Shown: piece after piece, positions 44,801 through 52,341 of the stretch
Position numbering within the stretch: position 1 is the first letter of the stretch
Layout of the letters: each line of letters begins with the position of its first letter
Assembly (NCBI RefSeq): GCF_900105805.1
Contig: NZ_LT629788.1
Location: forward strand, 1,612,001-1,676,000
Origin: Pseudomonas moraviensis
Lineage (GTDB): Bacteria > Pseudomonadota > Gammaproteobacteria > Pseudomonadales > Pseudomonadaceae
DNA length: 64,000 bases
Direction: 5' to 3'
Position numbers and translations under genes: made by a program
Notes under the pieces: generated by a model
What the model was told of the DNA's origin: nothing
The model's database searches: none
What the model saw: the letters and a program-made list of their open reading frames with translations, nothing else

Positions 44801-45481
44801 TACGATGGTTTCCTTTGGAATGGTCACGATAACCGGCGTCTCACCGTCAGCCTGTTCCTGGGTCAGTGCAGGGCCAGAAAAGAACATTCCGCCCCAGCTG
44901 AACTGAGGCGTATCGCCAGCGGCGGCGAACGGATAAGGCGGCGAGCCATCAGCTTTTCCGAGAGTGATCGATACGCCAGCATCGACGTTACCCTGGTGGA
45001 CACCGTCCTTCAAAATATCCTCGGGAATGCTCATCACCAGTCCCGGATGCCCCGGCCCCTCGCTATGGTCAGGACCACCGGGGAGGGTGAGTTTGACCAG
45101 CACCTGCATCACTTCCGAGGGTTCGGGCGTACCGCCGAGGCGGGTGACGGTGTAGGAGAGCGTGTGCATTCCTTCGGTAAGGTGTCTGGCCTCCACGAAC
45201 ATTTGCAGCTCGGTGCCGACCGCATCCTCATCAACGATTTCCAGCGCTATCTGCAGATCGGAGTCCCGCAAGATGCGCAACGAGTCGCGGTTACCCATCG
45301 TCCCCCAAGGCCCGGCCTGGCAGAGCAGGCCCTGACGAGGGAAGTTGAGCTTCGCCGCGGCGAGATTGATGCCCCACCTCAGGGGCGTCGACGACACTGG
45401 ACCCGTACGGCCGGGGATTTTGAGTTCCTGTAGCAGCTGCGGAGCGTCGTTGATTGAGTCGTTGTCGGACATGCTGGCCAC
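41819..45481 (-). CDS. Large Ig-like repeat protein with variable C-terminal domain, paralogue 2
   Basis: This 1220-residue paralogue of 36464-40681 has the same module order: a related N-terminal part, an almost identical core of about 270 residues (about 634-904, from ALDLKEPKIKQAPNDTSLD to PTLGSVTGSPSG), then two divergent Ig-like repeats instead of four. The last 150 or so residues are an AT-rich tip ending ITIDNIKMHN. A Pro/Pro-rich insert (PPPPSPPPVPPQP) sits near residue 300, absent from paralogue 1. There is no signal peptide or membrane segment. A perfect palindrome lies 50 bases upstream. Function and localisation are unknown; an adhesin-like role is inferred only from the Ig-like repeats. 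Confidence 0.8.
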   Translation of the reverse strand: MASMSDNDSINDAPQLLQELKIPGRTGPVSSTPLRWGINLAAAKLNFPRQGLLCQAGPWGTMGNRDSLRILRDSDLQIALEIVDEDAVGTELQMFVEARHLTEGMHTLSYTVTRLGGTPEPSEVMQVLVKLTLPGGPDHSEGPGHPGLVMSIPEDILKDGVHQGNVDAGVSITLGKADGSPPYPFAAAGDTPQFSWGGMFFSGPALTQEQADGETPVIVTIPKETIVDAGDSGEAGLAVAFEVYDLVDNRSDGWSVEQRVVVTLDKTRLGAPLLKEAINNVLDVDNLGDADGTVQVMAVNPPPPSPPPVPPQPIDFEVGDTIFVRIKGTPKEGPPINIELPGKVLISVPSIPEIIVSNAVLRQLAQAQIALSYRLEKADGSAQRDAKTQFISAIGEIHRLPAPVALEARQGAIDPLDPDLKQVTIEIAFGPYFAVGQAIELFWLGTRPDLTPYLPNLNLRPITQGDMDAQLPLQIIVDKQHLTPIIGKELELYYQLLIEDSVLGTMSKLNQTHAIRESIHADILQIGEPRQELPEPAVDGVVSGVLPSDTNGTTLTVNYLKTVKGDIVTRAWEGSITGVNSDRVELSSITAGQPVAFPIKAELIKGNEGGTVKAYYDIKRAAGGTSYSDTLAFSVGVALDLKEPKIKQAPNDTSLDPLEAQNALTSVINYDGMLVGDKIIVRWTGAPGTPAAGSHTTEPWPVTTVGPQEIPLAVSVIAFNLAKSITLDYTVTRGTQDPKESRIRALAVSPIAQSDLPRPLITQASEQGEGPELDVSQLTTNATLRANSYPHIALKQYVWLKAKGTLKGGGDYLKTFWQPPGSQTNATWIDQGFHTHDGFPLPDLQSLEDGSDLKLEFKAGFGGSQVETEAVTFALRTYRIKAYENVVPTLGSVTGSPSGEEIPHGSSTVETAVTLSGKATPDTKIDLANNGILMPNTEIQVDLKGEWSFQLTGLVTENTYKLSARRKDGTLSNARDVVVVALVAPTLDSVFDDKGVEVPKNTNTLSTSLTLKGSASIGQKVEIFDDTFPKGEVTATSGTWERLMTGLSLTSHSFTAKALYGTGSSSKPYEINIVNYDTEDFETCAEGVIPQDTPYSTALIKLTWSEPTYVTSARIYTALDPKIKKALRFDSEGDIMQTPFKAQVSLSKPYSQLQMYINFTNPRSGNAQIDFYSTQETHLGNRVIPDGRTNLEFSSLDIKRFEISANSFAAITIDNIKMHN

Positions 45482-45866
45482 TCCGTGGACTTGAGCGATG
45501 GAGTGATTGAACGGCTAAAAGGGAGATTGCGCACCTGTCAGATCTGACAGGTGCGGGCGGAAATCCGACGGGTGGTGCACTTATCGAGCAGGCTCGCCTG
45601 CGAAGGCATGGGCGGTTGCAGCGACTTACTCGGCGCCTGTCCCGAGCAAGGTTGTGTAGCCTGAAAGGCGAGTCGGCAGGTGTCTTTGAACATCGGAGTT
45701 TAAGAGGAAAAAATTGGCGACCGTACGGCAGACGGTTTCTGCCGGGCAAGAGGCGTTGGTGGTGAGGCCGCTATCGCGAGCAGGCTCGCTACCAAAATTT
45801 CATCTCGCCAGATTCCGGATCAGCGGTTTAGAGTGACCAGCCATACCTTGATCACGGACCGATCCC
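45482..45866. other. Intergenic region upstream of Ig-like paralogue 2
   Basis: This 385-base gap holds a palindrome at 45531-45554, a fragment of the structured leader at about 45655-45690 (GTAGCCTGAAAGGCG...), a single REP near 45775-45795 and the promoter of the acetyltransferase gene. The leader fragment suggests a third, mostly deleted unit. Confidence 0.6.
45531..45554. promoter_or_regulatory. Perfect 24-bp palindrome upstream of Ig-like paralogue 2 (operator candidate)
   Basis: The half-site GCACCTGTCAGA is followed by its exact complement. It is the counterpart of the palindrome at 40736-40763 and shares the CCTGTCAGA...TGACAGG core and distance from the start codon. Confidence 0.65.
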
Positions 45867-46385
45867 ATGGCAGACCCGACCCCCACCGTCCACCTCGAAC
45901 GCTCCAGCGATTTCCACCTCGAAGGCATCACCGCGCTCTACAACGACCCCGCCGTCGCGCGGCAGGTGCTGCAGATGCCGTTTCAGTCGGTTGAGGTCTG
46001 GCGCCAGCGATTGCAGGCCGACAACGAGCGCGCACTGAAGCTGGTGGCGCTGCAACAGGGCGTGGTGATCGGCAATCTTGGCCTGGAGGCCTATTCAAGG
46101 ATGCGCCGCGCCCACGCCGGCAGCATCGGCATGGCCGTCGCAGTGGCATGGCAGGGCAAGGGTGTCGGTTCGCAGCTGTTGGCGGCGGCGCTGGATGTTG
46201 CCGATAACTGGATGAATCTGCACCGCGTCGAACTGACCGTGTATGCCGACAACGAAGCGGCCATCGGTCTCTACCGCAAATTCGGTTTCGAGACCGAAGG
46301 CCTGTTCCGCGACTACGCCGTGCGCGATGGGCAATGGGTAGACACCCTGAGCATGGCCCGTTTGCGCAGTCGTTCGAAAGACTGA
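45867..46385 (+). CDS. GNAT acetyltransferase, YhhY/AaaT-like
   Basis: This 172-residue GNAT protein has the acetyl-CoA loop in VAWQGKGVGSQLLAA and C-terminal motif ELTVYADNEAAIGLYRKFGF. The overall layout parallels E. coli YhhY (L-amino-acid N-acetyltransferase). The substrate is not certain. The stop lies 1 base from the convergent racemase stop; both fall in the palindrome GACTGACTCAGTC. Confidence 0.85.
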   Translation: MADPTPTVHLERSSDFHLEGITALYNDPAVARQVLQMPFQSVEVWRQRLQADNERALKLVALQQGVVIGNLGLEAYSRMRRAHAGSIGMAVAVAWQGKGVGSQLLAAALDVADNWMNLHRVELTVYADNEAAIGLYRKFGFETEGLFRDYAVRDGQWVDTLSMARLRSRSKD

Positions 46386-46386
46386 C

Positions 46387-47079
46387 TCAGTCGCCCAAGG
46401 CGAACGCCACCGCCGACTGTGCATGCAGTTCGGTGGTGTCGAGCAGGGGCAGGGCGCTGTGTTCGGGTTTAATCAACAGGCCGATTTCCGTGCAACCGAG
46501 AATGATGGCCTGCGCACCGCGCTTGGTGAGGGATTCGATCACCCGCTGATAGATTTGCCGCGACTGTTCATTGATCACGCCAACACAGAGTTCGTCGTAG
46601 ATGATCCGGTGCACATCCTTGCGCTCTGTTTCGTCCGGCACCAAAACGGTCAAGCCTTGGGCAATCAAACGCTGCTTGAGGAAGTCCTGTTCCATGGTGA
46701 ACGCGGTGCCGAGCAGCCCGACCGTGCGCGCATCGATTTCGAGTGCAGCCTGTGCAGCCGGTTCGGCGATGTGCAGGAACGGAATGCTGATCGCCGCCTG
46801 AATCTGCTCGGCGACCTTGTGCATGGTGTTGGTACACAGCACCACGCATTCGGCGCCACCGGCTTCAAGCCTGCGCGCGGCATCCACCAGAATTGCTGCC
46901 GCATCGTCCCAGCGTCCGGCGTGCTGGGCCTGTTCGACCGGGCCGAAGTCGACGCTGTACATCAACAGCTGCGCAGAGCGCAAAGGGCCGAGACGATCAC
47001 GGACTTGCTGATTGATGAGTCGATAATATTCGGCGCTGGATTCCCAGCTCATGCCGCCGATAAGGCCGATGGTGCGCAT
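46387..47079 (-). CDS. Aspartate/glutamate racemase family protein (YgeA-like)
   Basis: The 230-residue protein has both catalytic Cys motifs of the Asp/Glu racemase family (CTNTMH near residue 83 and GCTEIG near residue 195) and the N-terminal GLIGGMSWESSAEYY typical of the YgeA group. It would be a cofactor-independent amino acid racemase; the preferred amino acid is uncertain. The start at 47079 was chosen because it begins at the conserved MRTIGLIGG. Confidence 0.88.
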   Translation of the reverse strand: MRTIGLIGGMSWESSAEYYRLINQQVRDRLGPLRSAQLLMYSVDFGPVEQAQHAGRWDDAAAILVDAARRLEAGGAECVVLCTNTMHKVAEQIQAAISIPFLHIAEPAAQAALEIDARTVGLLGTAFTMEQDFLKQRLIAQGLTVLVPDETERKDVHRIIYDELCVGVINEQSRQIYQRVIESLTKRGAQAIILGCTEIGLLIKPEHSALPLLDTTELHAQSAVAFALGD

Positions 47080-47215
47080 GCGGTGCTCCTGTGTTGATGG
47101 GGCTTTGCGGTGAGTGTCGTTTGGATCGGGAATTTGATCCATCAAAAATTTACGCCTGCCGTTGCCACGCATCTGCCATGCTCGGTGTCCGCAGCACTCT
47201 TCAAGGAACACCGCC

Positions 47216-47707
47216 ATGAACGACGTACAGCAACTGGGCGAAATGCTTCGTCACTATGCCGAGAGCGAAGCGCACAAGAAGCAACTGTTCACTACGCAAT
47301 CGGCCGCGTGGGCCACACGGATTGGTGCGTTGTTCGACCAGATCGAGCAATGGCTTGAGCCGGTCAAGGCGCCGAATCTGCTGGAGGTGAGCCGCGAGAC
47401 CTACGTCGCGTCCGGGCCGAGCGTGCCAGTGGAGACCTCGACCTTCATGACAGAGAAGCTGAGCATCGTGATTGCCGGTAAGCCGGTGGAGTTCGTGCCG
47501 GATGTGATGGGCAGCGGCGGGCAGATTTCGCTGGCGGTGATGGGGCTCACGGCGGCGCGGTACGGGAGTATTTCGCTGGTCGGTTTGGCGGATGGCGCGT
47601 GGCAGTGGCGCAAGACCAATGGGCTCAAGGATCCGGATACGTTTGCCTTCGACGCCAATTTCCTTGCCCAGCAATTGCAGGGGTTGATTCCTCGGGATCG
47701 CGGTTAA
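47216..47707 (+). CDS. Conserved hypothetical protein (163 residues)
   Basis: This soluble protein has a helical N-terminal part and a beta-rich C-terminal part (LSIVIAGKPVEFVPDVMGSGG). There is no signal peptide or membrane segment. AAGGA lies upstream of the ATG. It is divergent from the racemase gene. I do not recognise the family. Confidence 0.7.
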   Translation: MNDVQQLGEMLRHYAESEAHKKQLFTTQSAAWATRIGALFDQIEQWLEPVKAPNLLEVSRETYVASGPSVPVETSTFMTEKLSIVIAGKPVEFVPDVMGSGGQISLAVMGLTAARYGSISLVGLADGAWQWRKTNGLKDPDTFAFDANFLAQQLQGLIPRDRG

Positions 47708-48111
47708 GATCAAGAGCTTTACCCCCTCGCCCCCTCTCCCCCAAGGGGGCGAGGGGGAAAGGGGGCAGACCGAGTGCTGTTCAAAACCAGAGTTCGACGC
47801 GATATCCCAAGTCGATGTAACTCGAACAAACACCCGGGTCAGTCCCCTCTCCCTCTGGGAGAGGGCTAGGGTGAGGGCAGTCCACTGACACACCTCACAT
47901 ATCCGGATTCACCCACCCCGGCTTCACTTCCTCCGACGCCGCTTTCGCGAGCAGGCTCACTCCTACACGGATTGACGCGAATACCGGGGAAACCCTTAGG
48001 TTCGCTGCTAATGCGGCATTTCTCCTTGGGTCACTGATGGCCTTTTGGTAGAGTCGCCGTCGCCAGCGGGTTTTCGGCTGGACGATGGAACCGAAGAAGG
48101 GAGTCTTATCA
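47708..48111. other. Intergenic region with MITE-like element and single REP
   Basis: This 404-base gap contains MITE copy 3 (47723-47877) and one REP (TCGCGAGCAGGCTCACTCCT near 47944-47966). No ORF is convincing. The last 100 bases should hold the promoter of the next gene. Confidence 0.6.
47723..47877. repeat. MITE-like intergenic element, copy 3
   Basis: This 155-bp element has ends CCCCTCGCCCCCTCTCCC and GAGAGGGCTAGGGTGAGGG. Its internal sequence (GTCAGTCCCCTCTCCCTC, AGTTCGACGCGATAT) is recognisably related to copy 2. Confidence 0.7.
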
Positions 48112-49086
48112 GTGAGTCCGGGCAAAAAAATCCTCGGTCTCACGGCGTCGCTTTTGCTGCTGACGCTGTGGGCCAGTTACTTTTATGTATTCAAGGAAAA
48201 CCGCAACGGCCAGCTCGGCAGTGTCGGCGAAAGCACCGCGTGGTGCGGCACACCTCCGACCAGCGAAGCGGCGTTGCTGGGCAAGGATCAACTGACCTTG
48301 CGCGTCACCAACAACCTGCGTGGCGAATTCATGGTCGGCGGTTCGGTGGTGGTCTCCGAACGCACCTTCAACCGCTACGACCTGGGCCGCAACGAACTGC
48401 GCCTGCGTCTGGAGCCGCTGCAATGGTCCTTCGGCGTCACGCCAATCTTCCTTGAGCAGGTCAAGGTGCAGCCGCTGAGCCGCAACCTCTCGTCCACCAA
48501 CAAAAGCGCATTCGCCGAGCTTGAGCCACGGCCGATCGGCGTGCACGCCCAGACCGCCGCCTTCCCGTTCGACACCTATCGCTACGGTTACAAACCGGTG
48601 CTGTATTACCTCAAGGGCAGCGAGCGCGTCGACCTGCGCTTCAAGAACATCACCACCCTGATGGAGATGTCCAACACCTTCACGCCGATCCAGAAGTACA
48701 ACCGCGCCGATTACATCAACGAAAAAAACTCGATGATCCGCGACGAGGATTACAAACCTTACGGGGCGCACGAATGCGCGTTCAGCGTCGAGCGCAAAGG
48801 TTCGTTCAAGGTCGTGGTGTTGTTGCTGCTGCTGGTGCTGTGCCTACCGCTGATGCTGGTGTTCTACCGCGATGAGCCGGGAATCGACTTTCTCGCGACG
48901 CTGGTGGGAATTGCGGTGGTGCGCACATTGCTGATCGGGCCGGTGGAGGATTTCCAGCTGTACAACATCGACTTTCTGTTCGGTGCGGCGATTTTGCTGG
49001 CAGGGACGGTGTCGCTGGTCAAAGCGATGCGCGCCAACAGCCGGCGGGAGATGGCGCTGCGCAGTGGAGAGACATCGTCCTGGTAA
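48112..49086 (+). CDS. Membrane-anchored hypothetical protein
   Basis: The 324-residue protein has an N-terminal transmembrane helix (ILGLTASLLLLTLWASYFYV), a periplasmic domain of about 210 residues and three C-terminal hydrophobic segments. The GTG start at 48112 is preferred because AAGGGAG sits 8 bases upstream; an upstream ATG at 48085 adds 9 residues. No family is recognised. Confidence 0.7.
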   Translation: MSPGKKILGLTASLLLLTLWASYFYVFKENRNGQLGSVGESTAWCGTPPTSEAALLGKDQLTLRVTNNLRGEFMVGGSVVVSERTFNRYDLGRNELRLRLEPLQWSFGVTPIFLEQVKVQPLSRNLSSTNKSAFAELEPRPIGVHAQTAAFPFDTYRYGYKPVLYYLKGSERVDLRFKNITTLMEMSNTFTPIQKYNRADYINEKNSMIRDEDYKPYGAHECAFSVERKGSFKVVVLLLLLVLCLPLMLVFYRDEPGIDFLATLVGIAVVRTLLIGPVEDFQLYNIDFLFGAAILLAGTVSLVKAMRANSRREMALRSGETSSW

Positions 49087-49215
49087 TACCGGTTGGCGAG
49101 GCACTCGCGCTGTCGGATGTGAACTTTGTAATTGGCCATCGCATTTGCCGGGGTTTTGGCTATACCTGTATCTCCCCTATGCAAAATGTCTTGGCCTTCT
49201 CAAAGGAATTACAGC

Positions 49216-49893
49216 ATGAAGCTAGCCGTCATGATGGGCACGCTGTGCATTGCCACCCTCGGCGTGGTGGGTTGCTCCAGCAAAACCGTCGAGCCTGACC
49301 AGTATTCCGGCTTTCTCAAGGATTACAGCCAACTGAAGGAGGCCAAGTCACCTTCAGGTGCCGAGGTGATGCGCTGGATGGACCCGAAACTCGACATCAA
49401 CAAATTCACCAGCGTTTACGTGGAACCGAGCCAGCTGTATCCAAAGCCGCAAGCCACCGAGAAAATCCCCCAGCAGACGCTCAATGGCATCACGAGTTAT
49501 TACGATCAGGCGCTCAAGCGCGAACTCGGCGAGTCGCTGCCGTTGGCCGCAGGCCCCGGGCCGGGTGTGATCGTGGTACGGCCGGCGATTACCGCGGTCA
49601 GCAGCAAGACCGAGGGGCTGCAAGTCTATGAGGTGATCCCGATTGCACTGGTGGCCGCAGCGGTGAGCACGGCCAGCGGTATCCGCGACCAGGAAACCAC
49701 GCTGGCGACCGAGGCGGTGTTCATGGACGGCGCGACCAATCAGGTCATCGCGCAGGTGGTGCGCAAGGGCACCGGCAAACCGCTGGAAAACGCTTCCCAG
49801 GTGATGAAAGCCGATGACATGAAAGCGGTGATCGATGGCTGGGCGAGCGACCTGCACCAGTCGTATTTGAAACTGAAGTCGGAAGCCAAATGA
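49216..49893 (+). CDS. DUF3313-like lipoprotein
   Basis: This 225-residue lipoprotein has lipobox LGVVGC with the mature Cys at residue 20. The rest begins SSKTVEPDQYSGFLKDYSQL, the pattern I associate with DUF3313 proteins, with a central segment of small residues (IPIALVAAAVSTASG). The ATG at 49216 follows AAAGGAATTACAGC. It is probably attached to the outer membrane. The function is unknown. Confidence 0.8.
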   Translation: MKLAVMMGTLCIATLGVVGCSSKTVEPDQYSGFLKDYSQLKEAKSPSGAEVMRWMDPKLDINKFTSVYVEPSQLYPKPQATEKIPQQTLNGITSYYDQALKRELGESLPLAAGPGPGVIVVRPAITAVSSKTEGLQVYEVIPIALVAAAVSTASGIRDQETTLATEAVFMDGATNQVIAQVVRKGTGKPLENASQVMKADDMKAVIDGWASDLHQSYLKLKSEAK

Positions 49894-50035
49894 TGCCGCG
49901 GGGCTGATGGCCTCTTCGTGAGCAGGCTCACTCCCACAGGGATTGGTGCCGGGGTCGGGACTATCGGTACGACACCGGACAGTGTGGGAGCGAGCCTGCT
50001 CGCGAAGGAGGCTTGTCATGCATCAACCATTTCAG

Positions 50036-50130
50036 CTTTTTTTCGCCTGCTCGCGAATCCGATCTTCCTGCTCGTGCAACTCCGGCGTCAGTAACTCGCC
50101 AAAATCCTCAGCCGAAATATAAATCCGCTT
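50036..50130 (-). pseudogene. Possible 3' remnant of a gene cut by a REPIN
   Basis: On the minus strand, the frame ending in TGA near 50036 reads RIYISAEDFGELLTPELHEQ and then EDRIREQAKKS. This has amphipathic helical character but no start codon; upstream it runs into a REPIN and soon meets a stop. It looks like the surviving C-terminus of a protein. The family is not identified. Confidence 0.3.
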
Positions 50131-50133
50131 TTC

Positions 50134-50222
50134 TGTAGGAGTGAGCCTGCTCGCGATAGCGTCGTGTCAGCCAATGTAGATGGCACTGATAGACCGCTAT
50201 CGCGAGCAGGCTCACTCCTACA
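50134..50222. repeat. REPIN
   Basis: Inverted REP pair of the TGTAGGAGTGAGCCTGCTCG type, upstream of tpx. Confidence 0.9.
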
Positions 50223-50361
50223 GGGGATCTCTAGCGGGTTGTATACAATCGTGTGGGCCAGCACCCAACAATTTCCAACAGGGCATAGGTCGTCAGCCGA
50301 TTTCGTGGTTAACTTCCGCTTCTTGCACGCTTTCCAATCACCCATCAGAAGGACTCAAGTC

Positions 50362-50862
50362 ATGGCTCAAGTCACCCTCAAAGGCAATCCGGTTCAAGTC
50401 AACGGCCAGTTGCCACAAGCCGGTTCCAAGGCGCCAGCCTTTTCCCTGGTAGCCGGCAATCTGTCCGACGTCACCCTGCAAGACTTCGCCGGCAAGCGCA
50501 AAATCCTCAACATCTTCCCAAGCGTCGACACCCCGACCTGCGCCACTTCCGTGCGCAAGTTCAACGCTCAGGCCAACGACATCAGCAACACCGTGGTGCT
50601 GTGCATTTCCGCTGACCTGCCGTTCGCCCAGGCACGCTTCTGCGGCGCCGAGGGTCTGGAAAACGTACAGAACCTGTCGACCCTGCGCGGCCGCGAGTTC
50701 ATCGAAAACTACGGCGTCGCCATTGCTGACGGCCCGCTGAAAGGCCTGACCGCTCGCGCGGTTGTGGTGCTGGATGAAAACGACAACGTCCTGCACAGCG
50801 AGCTGGTCAAGGAAATCGCTGAAGAGCCTAACTACGAAGCGGCACTGTCCGTTCTCAAGTAA
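50362..50862 (+). CDS. tpx: Thiol peroxidase
   Basis: This 166-residue atypical 2-Cys peroxiredoxin has the peroxidatic Cys in PSVDTPTCATS (about residue 60) and the resolving Cys in FAQARFCGAEG (about residue 94), the spacing of Tpx. It reduces hydrogen peroxide and organic peroxides with thioredoxin. AGAAGGACT lies 8-10 bases before the ATG. A terminator follows. Confidence 0.95.
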   Translation: MAQVTLKGNPVQVNGQLPQAGSKAPAFSLVAGNLSDVTLQDFAGKRKILNIFPSVDTPTCATSVRKFNAQANDISNTVVLCISADLPFAQARFCGAEGLENVQNLSTLRGREFIENYGVAIADGPLKGLTARAVVVLDENDNVLHSELVKEIAEEPNYEAALSVLK

Positions 50863-50878
50863 GGCTTTTACAATTGTT

Positions 50879-50906
50879 AACGGCCTGGCCCTGTCCAGGC
50901 CGTTTT
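50879..50906 (+). terminator. Rho-independent terminator after tpx
   Basis: AACGGCCTGG and CCAGGCCGTT enclose CCCTGT and continue into TTT. Confidence 0.85.
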
Positions 50907-51036
50907 CATTTGTGTATCAGGGTTTTGCCTTACACCTTGAAACGTAAGTGGAAGGTAAATTGCCGGTAAAGCTGCTTTGCTTAAATCCACTCAGTGCTTA
51001 TCGTTCAGCCTCCCGTAATAGAAGCCCACGCGCCCA

Positions 51037-52341
51037 ATGGTCAATAACTCCATGCAATCGTCCCCCCGCAAGTCCCGTCGCTGGCTGATCAGCCTGCTTG
51101 TCCTGTTGGTGATCGCCGTCCTGTGCTGGAAATTCTGGCCCGCCGGCTCTGCTGACAAGGCGGGCGGCGACAAGGCGACGGCCGGGCATACCGGGCGCTC
51201 GGGGATGGCGCGCCCAGGTTTCAGCGGGGGTACCGGGCCGATTCCAGTGCGCGTGGCGCCGGCGGTGAAAGGCGACTTTCCGCTGTATTACAAGGCGCTG
51301 GGCACGGTCACGGCGCTGAACACCATCAATGTTCGCAGCCGGGTGGGCGGTGAACTGGTCAAGATCCATTTCGAAGAAGGCCAGATGGTCAAGGCGGGCG
51401 ACTTGCTGGCCGAGATCGATCCGCGTCCTTACCAGAACGCCTTGCTCCAGGCTGAAGGCACGCTGCTGCAGAACCAGGCCCAGCTGAAAAACGCTCAGGT
51501 CGACGTCGAGCGCTATCGCGGTCTGTATAAAGAAGACAGCATCGCCAAACAGACCCTCGACACCGCCGAAGCGCTGGTCGGCCAGTACCTGGGCACGGTC
51601 AAGACCAATCAGGCGGCGGTCAACGACGCCAAGCTCAATCTCGAATTCACCAAGATCCGCGCGCCGATTGCCGGCCGCGTCGGTCTGCGTCAGGTCGACG
51701 TCGGCAACCTCGTCGCGGCCAACGACACCACCTTCCTCGCAGTGATCACCCAGACGCAACCGATCAGCGTTGCCTTCACCTTGCCGGAAAACAGCCTCGA
51801 CACCGTGCTGGCCCGTTACCGCAGCGGCGCCAGGCTGCCTGCCGAAGCCTGGGACCGTGGCGACACCAAGTTGCAGGCCACCGGCGTGCTGCAAAGCCTC
51901 GACAACCAGATCGACGTGGCTACCGGCACGCTCAAGTTCAAGGCCCGCTACGATAACCGCGACCAGTCGCTGTTTCCCAACCAGTTCGTCAACGTCCACC
52001 TGCTCGCTGACACGCTGAAAGGCGTGGTGCTGGCACCGTCGGCAGCGATTCAGTTCGGCACCAACGGCACCTTTGTCTATGCGCTGGACGGCGACAAGAA
52101 AGTCACCATTCGCCAACTGAAAATCGGTGCCAGCGACGGTGACAATACTGTGGTCACCGAAGGTCTCGCCGCTGGCGATCGCGTGGTGCTCGAAGGCACC
52201 GACCGCCTGAAGGAGGGCAGCGAAGTCGAAGTGGTCAATGACAGCAGCGAAGTGCCGACCTCGCCGACCGAACACCTGCAAGGCAAGTCCGCCGCCAATC
52301 CGGACGCGACCAGCGCTGACAAGGCCAAGAAGGGCGCATGA
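51037..52341 (+). CDS. muxA: RND efflux periplasmic adaptor (MuxA/MdtA-like)
   Basis: This 434-residue membrane fusion protein has an N-terminal transmembrane anchor (WLISLLVLLVIAVLCW), a lipoyl domain (GGELVKIHFEEGQMVKAGDLL), an alpha-hairpin and a beta-barrel domain (IRAPIAGRVGLRQVDVGNLV). The C-terminal tail is Lys/Ala-rich. It bridges MuxB/MuxC pumps and the outer membrane channel. ATG at 51037 or 51052 are both possible; neither has a strong SD. The stop overlaps the muxB start (ATGA). Confidence 0.9.
   Translation: MVNNSMQSSPRKSRRWLISLLVLLVIAVLCWKFWPAGSADKAGGDKATAGHTGRSGMARPGFSGGTGPIPVRVAPAVKGDFPLYYKALGTVTALNTINVRSRVGGELVKIHFEEGQMVKAGDLLAEIDPRPYQNALLQAEGTLLQNQAQLKNAQVDVERYRGLYKEDSIAKQTLDTAEALVGQYLGTVKTNQAAVNDAKLNLEFTKIRAPIAGRVGLRQVDVGNLVAANDTTFLAVITQTQPISVAFTLPENSLDTVLARYRSGARLPAEAWDRGDTKLQATGVLQSLDNQIDVATGTLKFKARYDNRDQSLFPNQFVNVHLLADTLKGVVLAPSAAIQFGTNGTFVYALDGDKKVTIRQLKIGASDGDNTVVTEGLAAGDRVVLEGTDRLKEGSEVEVVNDSSEVPTSPTEHLQGKSAANPDATSADKAKKGA

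Larger units (their letters stand above)
49894..50361. other. Intergenic region with two REP pairs and a gene remnant
   Basis: This 468-base gap holds an outward REP pair (about 49910-50008), a gene remnant on the minus strand (about 50036-50130), a REPIN (50134-50222) and the tpx promoter region in the last 140 bases. Confidence 0.65.
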
